NCBI RefSeq assembly: GCF_000495435.3
Contig: NZ_AXUN02000181.1
Location: 879 to 64,878, forward strand
From: Youngiibacter fragilis 232.1
GTDB taxonomy: Bacteria; Bacillota; Clostridia; Clostridiales; Clostridiaceae
Reading direction: 5' to 3'
DNA: 64,000 nt
Under the pieces are notes generated by a model. It had not been told where the DNA came from and did not search any database. It saw nothing but the letters and a program-made list of their open reading frames with translations. Made by a program: the position numbers and the translations under genes. Below are positions 10,088-18,113 of the stretch, piece by piece; positions within the stretch are counted from its first letter, which is position 1, and each line of letters opens with the position of its first letter.

Positions 10088-11020
10088 TCAGGGCAATGAA
10101 ATACCCTCCCATAAGGTGACATCACATTGGTCATGCCTCTTGTCTCCTGTGGCTAGTATAGTGCCGTCTTCCCTGAGCCCTATGGTGTGGTACCAGCCGC
10201 ATGAGATGGCAACTATCCCTGTCCACCCGGATACCTCGCACTGCCTGTAGGTATTGTCACCTACAGCTACTACTGTACCATCCTCTTTGAGACCCACAGT
10301 ATGATAGCATCCTCCGGCCACAGCAACGATATCAGTCCATTCTCCGACCTTTTGCATAGACTTTGCGAATTCGCCGTGATGCACGACTGTACCGTCAGTA
10401 TTCAATATGATCGCACCTGAACCGAAAACAATATCCTCAATCTCCTTAATCGCCGGATCATCGGGCCAGGAATATTCCTCACAGCCCGCTCCCGATCCGA
10501 TCAATTCTCCATTCTTCCGTATTGCCACAGCGGTGTAGGCATTTGCATCTATGGACTCGATATCTTTCCACCTGGCACAATCATTGACGCCATATCCATC
10601 GCTTCCTGCAAATACTACTGACCCATCTGATTTGAGGCCGATAGAAAAATTGAAGCCTGTAGCGATTTCAATGATATCTTTCCAATCGGAGACTTCACAC
10701 TGGCCGTAGGCATTGTTGCCTGCAGCCACAACTGTTCCATCGCTTTTCAGGGCCAGGATATGGTTGTCGTCCGAGCTTACGGAAACTACATGGCTCCATG
10801 ATGCGACATCCTCCTGACTGTAGATCCTGTAGCCTGCCACAAGGACCTTTCCATCCTTTGTCACAGCCGCAGTATGGAAATAATCCCCCGATATTGTATT
10901 TCTTACTGCATCTGAGGGCTTTGAACATCCTGTAAGAAGCATAAGGAAAACAGCAAGCATGCATATATACCTGTTCATGATCTGGCGCAGACCTCCGGAT
11001 ATTATCGGAAAGTAGCGCAT
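10088..11020 (-). CDS. RCC1-like repeat lipoprotein
   Basis: 310 residues with an N-terminal lipoprotein signal (LMLLTGC, lipid-attachable C32) followed by about seven repeats of the RCC1/propeller type. Each has a core like HTVGLKEDGTVVAVGDN followed by a short Trp-containing linker (WTGIVAISCG). The expected product is a secreted, membrane-tethered beta-propeller. Bacterial RCC1-repeat proteins are mostly uncharacterised; binding is likelier than catalysis. A perfect GGAGGTGAA precedes the ATG at 11020. A frame extends to 11050 and an inner ATG lies at 10978, but 11020 has the best ribosome site. The gene is alone on the minus strand. Confidence 0.75.
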   Translation of the reverse strand: MRYFPIISGGLRQIMNRYICMLAVFLMLLTGCSKPSDAVRNTISGDYFHTAAVTKDGKVLVAGYRIYSQEDVASWSHVVSVSSDDNHILALKSDGTVVAAGNNAYGQCEVSDWKDIIEIATGFNFSIGLKSDGSVVFAGSDGYGVNDCARWKDIESIDANAYTAVAIRKNGELIGSGAGCEEYSWPDDPAIKEIEDIVFGSGAIILNTDGTVVHHGEFAKSMQKVGEWTDIVAVAGGCYHTVGLKEDGTVVAVGDNTYRQCEVSGWTGIVAISCGWYHTIGLREDGTILATGDKRHDQCDVTLWEGISLP

Positions 11021-11050
11021 TTCACCTCCGGTCCTAACTTTTCTTTCCAA

Positions 11051-11449
11051 ATACTCGACTTCAGGTGGATTTTACAAAGTTCTGAATGAACACCTTGAAA
11101 GTACTTTGATGTTGAATTTTCAACTCCCATATCTATCTGAGTACATGGTAACAAATGCATTTATCAGCAATATGAACCTGAGGTAAATATGCATAAACCC
11201 CAAAAAGGCAGCCTGAGGATGGCAGGGTGCGCATTCAATCACTGATTATCGGATATGGACTGCAATGAAACTTGTACCACCATGGAGGTTTTGCTGAGAG
11301 CTTTCTGAAATTCAAATAGCAATGGGGCAGAAGGAAATGCGGAGATAATGGAGTGTTTTTGAAGTGAAAAGCGGGGCATATCTCCGGGGGATATGATATA
11401 ATTTTTGTGACCAATAAATGCAAGGGGTGAATTCACCATAAAATATAAG
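11051..11449. promoter_or_regulatory. Intergenic region with probable HAD-trmL promoter
   Basis: No gene is seen in this 400-bp divergent gap. An extended -10 element (TGATATAAT, 11394-11402) lies upstream of the HAD gene. A good ribosome site (AAGGGGTGA, 11422-11430) follows, 19 nt before the first ATG but only 7 nt before an in-frame ATA at 11438. Confidence 0.5.
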
Positions 11450-12280
11450 ATGATTTGCACGGATCTCGACGGTACTCTCCTGCAGAGCAACCAGGAGATT
11501 TCCGACAGGGATAAGGAAGCAATAAGGAAGGCCAAGGAGAAGGGCGTCATAGTGGTGCTTGCCACAGGCAGGATGCACCTCTCCGCAAGGCTTTATGCTG
11601 AGCAGCTCGACATATGGGACCCGATAATCTCATCAAACGGATCCTATGTCACTGAAAGGGAAGGCGACAAGGTGTTCTTCGAGTCGAACCTCAAGAGGGA
11701 GGACCTGAGATACATAATCGATACGCTAAAGGAATATGATGTGGAGCCGAACTTCTACAACAGGGGTACGATGTACGTCAATGAAGTCAGGGATTTCGTG
11801 AAGAGGTACGAGGCGCTCCAGAAGGTGCTTCCGAAGGACAAGAACATAACAATAAGGTACATCAACGGTTCCTATACCTATGATGACCTGATAAGTGAAG
11901 ACGGGGACAGGATACAGAAGGGGATATGCTTCCCTCATACTGACCTCATCGAGCCGATTAAGAAGAGGATGAGGGAGAACGGCAGGATAAAGATAGTATC
12001 ATCAGGAAACAACATCGAGTTCACAGCCATGGATGCCGACAAGGGTCAGGCTGCGCTGAGGCTTGCGAAGCATTTCGGGATAACGAGTGATGAGCTCATA
12101 TGCATTGGAGACAGCGAGAATGACCTGTCCATGCTTTCCGTTGCAGGTATGCCTGTAGCAATGGGAAATGCCATTGACGAGGTGAAGTCACTGGCAAGGT
12201 TCGTCACATGCGACAACAACAGCAATGGAGTAGCAAGGATGATCGGCAAATTCATACTGGGGGAGGATGTGGAATGCTGA
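11450..12280 (+). CDS. Cof-type HAD-IIB family phosphatase
   Basis: 276 residues from the first ATG. Motif I DLDGTLL is near the N-terminus, with LATGR and SSNGSYV in between and the family end motif GDSENDLSML plus MGNAIDEVK near the C-terminus, typical of Cof/YidA-like sugar-phosphate or nucleotide phosphatases. Substrate unknown. Relatives often begin four residues earlier (KYKMICTDLDG), and here the codons before ATG 11450 read ATA AAA TAT AAG with a well-placed ribosome site before the ATA, so translation may begin at 11438. The end overlaps trmL by 7 bp, so the two are probably coupled. Confidence 0.9.
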   Translation: MICTDLDGTLLQSNQEISDRDKEAIRKAKEKGVIVVLATGRMHLSARLYAEQLDIWDPIISSNGSYVTEREGDKVFFESNLKREDLRYIIDTLKEYDVEPNFYNRGTMYVNEVRDFVKRYEALQKVLPKDKNITIRYINGSYTYDDLISEDGDRIQKGICFPHTDLIEPIKKRMRENGRIKIVSSGNNIEFTAMDADKGQAALRLAKHFGITSDELICIGDSENDLSMLSVAGMPVAMGNAIDEVKSLARFVTCDNNSNGVARMIGKFILGEDVEC

Positions 12281-12738
12281 ATGTAGTCCTCTTCAACCCT
12301 GAAATACCGCAGAACACCGGAAACATCGGAAGGACGTGCGTCCTGACCGATTCAAGGCTTCACATAATAAGGCCCACGGGCTTTGAGATAACAGACAAGA
12401 ATGTCCGAAGGGCAGGACTTGACTATTGGCCATTCCTTGAGCTCCATATGTACGACAGCTTCGAGGAGCTCATGGAGAAGTACAGGGATGCAAGGTTCTT
12501 CTTTTCCACCACAAAGGGCTCGGTGCCTTATACCGAGGTGGAGTACAGGGATGAGGACTTCATCGTTTTCGGAAGGGAATCCAGCGGACTGCCTGACAGC
12601 ATAAGGGATGCAGGCTACGGGACCAACATCAGGGTCCCCATGATAGAAAGCTCCACACGAAGCCTTAACCTTTCGAACACAGTGGCAATCGTGGTCTACG
12701 AGGCCAAAAGGCAGACTGGATTCAAGGGTATGAAATGA
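12274..12738 (+). CDS. trmL: tRNA (cytidine/uridine(34)-2'-O)-methyltransferase
   Basis: A 154-residue SPOUT methyltransferase that methylates the wobble-base ribose of leucine tRNAs using S-adenosylmethionine. Family features include NPEIPQNTGNIGRTC at the N-terminus, FGRESSGLP (SAM loop) and RSLNLSNTVAIVVYEA at the C-terminal knot. The length is normal for TrmL. The ATG overlaps the HAD stop codon and follows GGGGAGG, so I start it at 12274 although the frame is open further upstream. A strong terminator follows. Confidence 0.95.
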   Translation: MLNVVLFNPEIPQNTGNIGRTCVLTDSRLHIIRPTGFEITDKNVRRAGLDYWPFLELHMYDSFEELMEKYRDARFFFSTTKGSVPYTEVEYRDEDFIVFGRESSGLPDSIRDAGYGTNIRVPMIESSTRSLNLSNTVAIVVYEAKRQTGFKGMK

Positions 12739-12763
12739 ATATCTGAATAAATTCTTAATTTTT

Positions 12764-12796
12764 GCAGGCCTGGCATTTGACAGGCCTGCTTTGTTG
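12764..12796 (+). terminator. Terminator after trmL
   Basis: A 9-bp GC-rich stem (GCAGGCCTG 12764-12772 with CAGGCCTGC 12781-12789), 8-nt loop, then TTTGTTG. Confidence 0.85.
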
Positions 12797-12851
12797 TATA
12801 TAATTTGATTATCAAAGTTTTTGCATGAGCTTAAGCGCAATCGGAGGGTAT

Positions 12852-13685
12852 ATGGAAAAGATCAAGATAGTGACAGACAGCACTGCTGACCTTACAAAAG
12901 AGCTCATCGAGGAATATGACATTGAAGTCGTGCCTCTTACCGTGCACATAGGAGAAGAGTCATTCAAGGACGGGTCCCTGACCCTTGATGAATACTTTGA
13001 AAGGATGAAGAAGTCATCTTCATTCCCGACAACAAGCCAGGTAAATCCTCAGGATTTCCATGATGTCTACTCTAAATACCTCGCTGAAGGATACAAGATA
13101 TTGTCCATACACATTTCTTCGGCACTTTCTGGTACCGGTCAGTCCGCGCAGATCGCGAAGGACATGCTTGAGACTGAGGATATCGTAATAATCGATACCA
13201 TGAACGTCTCTGCTGGGATAATGATCTCAGTCATTGAAGCAGGAAAGATGGTGAAGGCTGGGAAGAACCTTAAGGAGATCGAGGCTGAAGTGAGGAGCCA
13301 CAAGGACAGGATAAAGCTGCTTGCGGCATTCGATACCCTCGAGAACCTTGTAAGAGGCGGCAGGCTTTCGAAGGCTGCGGGCGCAGTCGGCGGAATACTG
13401 GGGATCAAGCCGATTCTCACCATCAAGGACGGCAGACTTGAGATGAAGGACAAGGTAAGGGGAACAAAGAAAGCCCTCAAGGCACTGACTGACTTCGCGG
13501 AAGCGGCAAGGGTCAAAGAAGGTACTGAGGTAGTTCTCATCCATGCCAAGGCAGATGACATGGTTAATCCAATAAAATCGATCTTCGATTCCAAGGGAGT
13601 GAGCTGCAGGATAGTTCCAGTCGGAACAGTAATCGCAACCCATGGCGGACCTGGGTTCGCAGGAGTTTTCTACCTGGAAGCATAA
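12852..13685 (+). CDS. DegV family fatty-acid-binding protein
   Basis: 277 residues with the DegV N-terminal signature IVTDSTADLTKE, then SFPTTSQVNP and a C-terminal half with GGRLSKAAGAVGGILGIKP. DegV/FakB proteins bind a fatty acid for phosphorylation by FakA in Firmicutes; no fakA is in the window, and Clostridia usually have several paralogues, so the exact role is unknown. The ATG at 12852 follows GGAGGG; an upstream ATG at 12825 lacks a ribosome site. The gene has its own terminator. Confidence 0.9.
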   Translation: MEKIKIVTDSTADLTKELIEEYDIEVVPLTVHIGEESFKDGSLTLDEYFERMKKSSSFPTTSQVNPQDFHDVYSKYLAEGYKILSIHISSALSGTGQSAQIAKDMLETEDIVIIDTMNVSAGIMISVIEAGKMVKAGKNLKEIEAEVRSHKDRIKLLAAFDTLENLVRGGRLSKAAGAVGGILGIKPILTIKDGRLEMKDKVRGTKKALKALTDFAEAARVKEGTEVVLIHAKADDMVNPIKSIFDSKGVSCRIVPVGTVIATHGGPGFAGVFYLEA

Positions 13686-13693
13686 AAAGTGAT

Positions 13694-13718
13694 ATCGGCA
13701 CTTCACGGTGCCGATTTT
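13694..13718 (+). terminator. Terminator after degV-type gene
   Basis: An 8-bp stem (ATCGGCAC 13694-13701 with GTGCCGAT 13708-13715), 6-nt loop, then TTT. Confidence 0.7.
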
Positions 13719-13826
13719 CATGCTGTAAAATTAAATTTGATAAAATCTATTTTCAACCTCAGGAAAAGGTTGTATAATATCATTAGATTTGGGTTCAAAA
13801 TACTCAGGATGAAACTGGAGGTAAAC

Positions 13827-14750
13827 ATGGCGCATATTTACGATACGATAATTCTTGGCGGAGGACCGGCAGGTCTTTCTGCTGCGCTCTATGCAGGCAG
13901 GGGAAAGCTTGACACTCTTCTCATCGAGAAGGGATCATACGGCGGACAGGTTGCTACAACCTATGAAGTGGACAATTATCCCGGAGCCGACATCGGCATT
14001 ACAGGTCCGGAGCTTTCTGACAAGATGAGGAAGCAGGCTGAGGCATTCGGCACGAAGTTCATGAAGACCGAGGTGCTTTCAGTAGACCTTTCCGGAAAGG
14101 TAAAGAAGGTAGTCACAAAGGCCGGAGAGATAGAGGGTAAGACAGTAATCATAGCAACAGGAGCTACTCCGAGGACCATCGGGTTCAAGGGTGAGGATGA
14201 CTTAAGGGGAAGGGGTGTATCCTACTGTGCCACCTGTGACGCTGACTTCTTCACGGACCTTGAGATCGCTGTGATCGGCGGTGGAGACTCAGCCATACAG
14301 GAGGCTCTCTACCTCACGAAGTTCGGCAGCAAGGTGACTATAATACACAGAAGGCAGGGCTTCAGGGCTGCCCAGTATCTTGTTGACAAGGCAAGGGCAA
14401 ACGAGAAGATAGAATTCCTTCTTGATACTGTGGTTGAGGAAGCCTACGAGGCCGGCGGAGTCCTTTCAGGACTCAAGGTCAGGAATGTTCTGACCGGTGA
14501 GGTTTCAGACTTCAAGGTCGACGGAGTGTTCGTGTTCGTAGGATACGAGCCAATATCGGCACTCTTCAAGGGTCAGGTCGACATGAACACATTTGGCGAA
14601 ATAAGGACCGATGCATACATGAGGACAAACCTTCCTGGTGTTTTCGCCGCAGGCGACATCAGGGAGACCACCATCAGGCAGGTTATAACAGCGGCAGCCG
14701 ATGGTGCCGTTGCGGCGGTATCCTGCGAGAAGTACCTGGAGGAAGAATAG
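13827..14750 (+). CDS. trxB: Thioredoxin reductase
   Basis: A 307-residue flavoprotein that passes electrons from NADPH or another donor to thioredoxin. FAD-binding GGGPAGLSAA lies at the N-terminus, the redox pair is C134/C137 in SYCATCDADF, the pyridine-nucleotide motif is GGGDSAIQEA, and the C-terminal FAD motif is VFAAGDIRET. GGAGGT precedes the ATG at 13827; the frame opens earlier (13689) without a ribosome site. The next gene, a thioredoxin, starts directly after the stop, so this is a trxB-trx pair. In Clostridia such pairs also serve glycine reductase, but no grd genes are in this window. Confidence 0.95.
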   Translation: MAHIYDTIILGGGPAGLSAALYAGRGKLDTLLIEKGSYGGQVATTYEVDNYPGADIGITGPELSDKMRKQAEAFGTKFMKTEVLSVDLSGKVKKVVTKAGEIEGKTVIIATGATPRTIGFKGEDDLRGRGVSYCATCDADFFTDLEIAVIGGGDSAIQEALYLTKFGSKVTIIHRRQGFRAAQYLVDKARANEKIEFLLDTVVEEAYEAGGVLSGLKVRNVLTGEVSDFKVDGVFVFVGYEPISALFKGQVDMNTFGEIRTDAYMRTNLPGVFAAGDIRETTIRQVITAAADGAVAAVSCEKYLEEE

Positions 14751-15080
14751 ATGATAGAGCTTAAGACAGACAGCTACTCTGAGGTCCTGATGGGATCTGA
14801 AATTCCAGTATTCGTGGATTTCTTCGGCGAGAGCTGTGCAATCTGCATGGAGCTTCTCCCGGGAGTCCATGAGATGGAAAAGGAATTCGAGGGAAAGGTA
14901 GCCTTCGCTTCAGTCGACACAGGAGCTGAGAGAAAGCTTGCCATGAAGGAAAGGGTAATGGGTCTTCCAACGATGGCAATATATGAGGGCGGCGAGAAGA
15001 AGGTTGTGGAAGGTCCGAAGGACATAAAGTCACTTGATGACGTCAGAGGATTCATAAACGGCTATCTTGCAGGCAAATAA
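14751..15080 (+). CDS. Thioredoxin family protein with CAIC active site
   Basis: A 109-residue thioredoxin fold protein. The usual WCGPC is replaced by ESCAIC (C29, C32), and the Trp is missing. The cis-Pro loop is present (GLPTMAIYEGG). The gene starts immediately after the trxB stop, so it is most likely the partner of that reductase. Atypical active sites are known in thioredoxins of amino-acid-fermenting Clostridia. The altered dipeptide between the cysteines should change its redox potential; its natural substrate is not evident. Confidence 0.88.
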   Translation: MIELKTDSYSEVLMGSEIPVFVDFFGESCAICMELLPGVHEMEKEFEGKVAFASVDTGAERKLAMKERVMGLPTMAIYEGGEKKVVEGPKDIKSLDDVRGFINGYLAGK

Positions 15081-15137
15081 TGAACTGTTGGTCAGACATG
15101 ATTTACTCTGACTGAATTGAATGAGATGGTATGCTGA

Positions 15138-15188
15138 GGCATGCAGGAACCTATTAGACGGGGTTCCTGCATGCCTTACGTTTTTTTT
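15138..15188 (+). terminator. Terminator after trxB-trx
   Basis: A long 14-bp stem (15138-15151 with 15162-15175), 10-nt loop, followed by TTACG and eight T. Confidence 0.9.
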
Positions 15189-15298
15189 ACCCACATATTC
15201 ATATGCAATCCCAATTGTGTCATAATATATTCTAGTGAAGACTTATGATGAATGGCAGCGCAAGGATTGCTGCAGTCAATGAGGATTTTGGAGGTAAC

Positions 15299-16372
15299 AT
15301 GAGAATTTGTAAGATCGTACCGGCTGTCCTTGCGATAGCAGTGGCAGGGTTTCTATATGGCTGCAAGGCAGAAGAACCGCCTGCACCGACGGAGCCGTCA
15401 GGGACGTCCAGGGTAAGGGTAGGGATGTCAGCTGATGAATGGGAGCTCTCGGATAAGGTGCTGGAGGATGCGGTACTTGAAGGGCTGGAGAAGGTACTTG
15501 TTGATTTCGAGGTAAAACCTCAGGTCATGGTATCAAGGACTTCAGACCAGTATGAGAACAACCTTGATGCACTTGCCAAGGAAAACGACCTTGTCATTAG
15601 TGCGGGCCTGAAGATGGCTCCCATGGTATTGCGCATTTCGAAGGAATATCCTGACAGGAAGTTCCTGATGATCGATGGGAATGCAGAATCTCCAAATGTC
15701 AGGTCAGTGGAGTTCAGGGAGAATGAAGGCGCCTACCTTATGGGTATGATCGCCGGAAGCATGACTAAGTCAGGCAGTGTTGGCTTCATAGGCGGAATGG
15801 AGCTGCCTGTCACAAGAAGGTACCAGGCTGGATTCATAGCCGGAGTGATGTCAGTGAATGAGGAGGCAGGAAAACATCTTATAGAAGGAACCATGATAAA
15901 GTATTCCGGTTCATACACTGACACATCGAAGGTGAGGTCCCTTGCCATGGACCTTTACAGCCAGGGGGCTGACATTGTAATGCATGCAGCTGGCATTTCC
16001 GGAGAAGGGCTATACCAGGCTGCAGAGGATACTGGGATGCTTGCTCTGGGCTCGGAGAGGGATGAGGCTGCCGCTTATCCTGAAAGGGCTTCAGTGATTC
16101 TTGCTTCTGTAGTAAAGGATGCAGGAAGGTATGCGTATGATTCGGTGAAGGATGTATTGGAAGGCAGCTTCGAACATGGTCTGGTGTCATCTGGAATAAA
16201 GGAAGGCGGGATAAGGATCTCAGATACACTCCATCCTGACCTTGCTGCTGACAAGGATCTTCTTGACCTGGTCATGTCAGCCGCTGCAAAGATCTCAGAA
16301 GGCACACTTATAGTATCGGAGGATCCTGATGAGCTTGAAGCTATCAAGCCTGAAAGAGACGTGCAGCCCTAA
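15299..16372 (+). CDS. BMP family (PnrA-like) lipoprotein
   Basis: 357 residues: a lipoprotein signal ending GFLYGC, then a periplasmic-binding-protein fold of the basic membrane protein/PnrA family (about 40-340, with GAYLMGMIAG, GFIGGMELPV and AGFIAGV). Family members bind nucleosides or other small ligands for ABC transporters. No permease or ATPase gene is next to it, so it may be an orphan binding protein or act as a sensor. The ATG at 15299 follows GGAGGT; the frame is open from 15245 without a good ribosome site. Confidence 0.85.
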   Translation: MRICKIVPAVLAIAVAGFLYGCKAEEPPAPTEPSGTSRVRVGMSADEWELSDKVLEDAVLEGLEKVLVDFEVKPQVMVSRTSDQYENNLDALAKENDLVISAGLKMAPMVLRISKEYPDRKFLMIDGNAESPNVRSVEFRENEGAYLMGMIAGSMTKSGSVGFIGGMELPVTRRYQAGFIAGVMSVNEEAGKHLIEGTMIKYSGSYTDTSKVRSLAMDLYSQGADIVMHAAGISGEGLYQAAEDTGMLALGSERDEAAAYPERASVILASVVKDAGRYAYDSVKDVLEGSFEHGLVSSGIKEGGIRISDTLHPDLAADKDLLDLVMSAAAKISEGTLIVSEDPDELEAIKPERDVQP

Positions 16373-16443
16373 CCAGGATCGTATATGGAACATTTTGGAA
16401 AGAATCCGGAAGGATTATAAAATATCAACATGGAGGGACTAAA

Positions 16444-17232
16444 ATGTCAAAGGTTTCTGTAACCTACCTGAAGAGAACGGAAGATGAAATTGAAAGGCTG
16501 AAGGGCTGGGAGTACAAGGGACAAGATAGTGCGGATCTCTTGCCGGAGCCTGTAAGGAAGCATCTTATCCTGTGCGGATATGAGGGGAAGAAGCTTCCTG
16601 TTTCCGGAAGGGTGATCTGGAAGGAGAGCAGCATACGTTTCGGCCCTGACAAGCCATGGACAAGGCTTGCAACGCAGCAGTTCAATTCAGCCCTGTCACC
16701 GTTTCGGGCAGCCTTCATGAAGACCAGGATGTTCGGGGTACTTCCTTTCGAGGGTCTGGACCTCTGCATCGGAGGTACGGGCAGCATGCTTGGAAAGCTT
16801 GCCGGAATCGTTAACGTACTTGACGAGAAGGGGATGGAGATGGACACCTCAGGGATCGTCACACTTCTCGCCGAAGCAACAATGATACCTGGAATGCTTC
16901 TTATGCCTTACATATCCTGGGGCAGCGTTCAGGGGAATGTGGTCAATGCATCAATGACACTCAAGGGCATAACTGTAACAGGAAGGTTCATCTTCGGTGA
17001 TGACGGGCTTTTCAGGAGCTTTGAGAGCGACGACAGGTACTATGCAAATCCGAAGGGCGGGAATGAGCTGAGACCATGGAAGGTGGAGTGTGAGAGATAT
17101 GATGAAACTGATGGGATAAGGTTCCAGTCGGTCGTGACCGCATCCTGGCAGCTTCCTGAGGGACACTACGAGTACTGGCGGGGTACCATTGAAAGGGTAG
17201 ATTCAGGCCCTGACGGGGTAATATTCTCCTGA
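16444..17232 (+). CDS. DUF6544 family protein
   Basis: 262 residues resembling the DUF6544 (formerly DUF6920) family: LLPEPVRKHL near the N-terminus, KPWTRLATQQ, then a central hydrophobic stretch (PGMLLMPYISWG) and a C-terminal ELRPWKVECERY region. The function of the family is unknown. GGAGGG lies upstream of the ATG. There is no signal peptide. Neighbours on both sides are single genes. Confidence 0.65.
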   Translation: MSKVSVTYLKRTEDEIERLKGWEYKGQDSADLLPEPVRKHLILCGYEGKKLPVSGRVIWKESSIRFGPDKPWTRLATQQFNSALSPFRAAFMKTRMFGVLPFEGLDLCIGGTGSMLGKLAGIVNVLDEKGMEMDTSGIVTLLAEATMIPGMLLMPYISWGSVQGNVVNASMTLKGITVTGRFIFGDDGLFRSFESDDRYYANPKGGNELRPWKVECERYDETDGIRFQSVVTASWQLPEGHYEYWRGTIERVDSGPDGVIFS

Positions 17233-17359
17233 AAGATTGCCGCAGGCCAATATTAAAACAATGTATACAGAAATATCCTCTCCAGTCTATAAGTTCACAC
17301 TAAAATCAAAATTGAAGAGATGATTTTTGGTGGATTTCACCGATACTGGAGGGTTTTGT

Positions 17360-18001
17360 ATGAAGGTAGGACTTGTAGGTGCCACGGGGATGATAGGGTC
17401 AAGGATACTTGATGAGCTCGCTGCCAGGGAGCATCTGGTTGCGGCGATAGCAAGGGATCCATCGAAGGTTCCGGGATACACGACAGTGATAGCCTGCTTC
17501 GGGGATATTTTCAAGCCGGATACGGTTCTTAACCACATCAGGGACTATGATGTGCTGATAAGTGCCCTGTCTCCTGACCTGAAGGACCTTGAAAGCTTCG
17601 TGGAGGCTCAGAAGAACCTTGTATATATTGCTGAAAAGTCAGGCGTAAGGAAGCTTATAGTGATAGGTGGAGCCGGTAGCCTCAAGAACCATTCAGGTTC
17701 CAAGCTTATGGATTCCCCGCTTTTCCCTGAGTCCTGGAAGGGCGTGGCGTCAGTCCATGAAAAGGCGCTTCAGGTATACAAGGACCTGAAGGGGCAGTCG
17801 TTCACATGGACAAGCGTAAGCCCGGCAGCGATGATATCACCAGGCGAAAGGACTGGAAAATATAGGCTGAGCCTTGATGAGACACTGGTCGTGGATGACA
17901 ACGGCAATTCTTCGATCTCGGCTGAGGATCTGGCGGTTCTAGTCGTAGACCTCGTTGAAAATGATGCCTATAGAAACATGAGGCTGGCATCTGGATACTG
18001 A
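17360..18001 (+). CDS. NAD(P)-binding Rossmann-fold protein (NmrA/NAD_binding_10 type)
   Basis: 213 residues of an atypical short-chain dehydrogenase fold. The dinucleotide-binding motif GATGMIGSR sits near the N-terminus, with LISALSPD, KLIVIGGAGSL and a C-terminal SISAEDLAVLVVD typical of this group. The substrate is unknown; relatives are annotated as NAD(P)H-binding oxidoreductases or flavin reductases. The ATG at 17360 follows TGGAGGG with 6-nt spacing. Confidence 0.85.
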   Translation: MKVGLVGATGMIGSRILDELAAREHLVAAIARDPSKVPGYTTVIACFGDIFKPDTVLNHIRDYDVLISALSPDLKDLESFVEAQKNLVYIAEKSGVRKLIVIGGAGSLKNHSGSKLMDSPLFPESWKGVASVHEKALQVYKDLKGQSFTWTSVSPAAMISPGERTGKYRLSLDETLVVDDNGNSSISAEDLAVLVVDLVENDAYRNMRLASGY

Positions 18002-18014
18002 GAATATGAAGACG

Positions 18015-18043
18015 AAGCCGGGAAAAATCCCGGCTTTGTTTTT
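18015..18043 (+). terminator. Terminator before topB
   Basis: A 9-bp stem (AAGCCGGGA 18015-18023 with TCCCGGCTT 18028-18036), AAAA loop, then TGTTTTT. Confidence 0.88.
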
Positions 18044-18113
18044 ATGCCGTGCTATAATCAGGTTGTAAGGAATCGATGGAGTATGCAGCATGCATATTTT
18101 ACGGAAGGAATGA

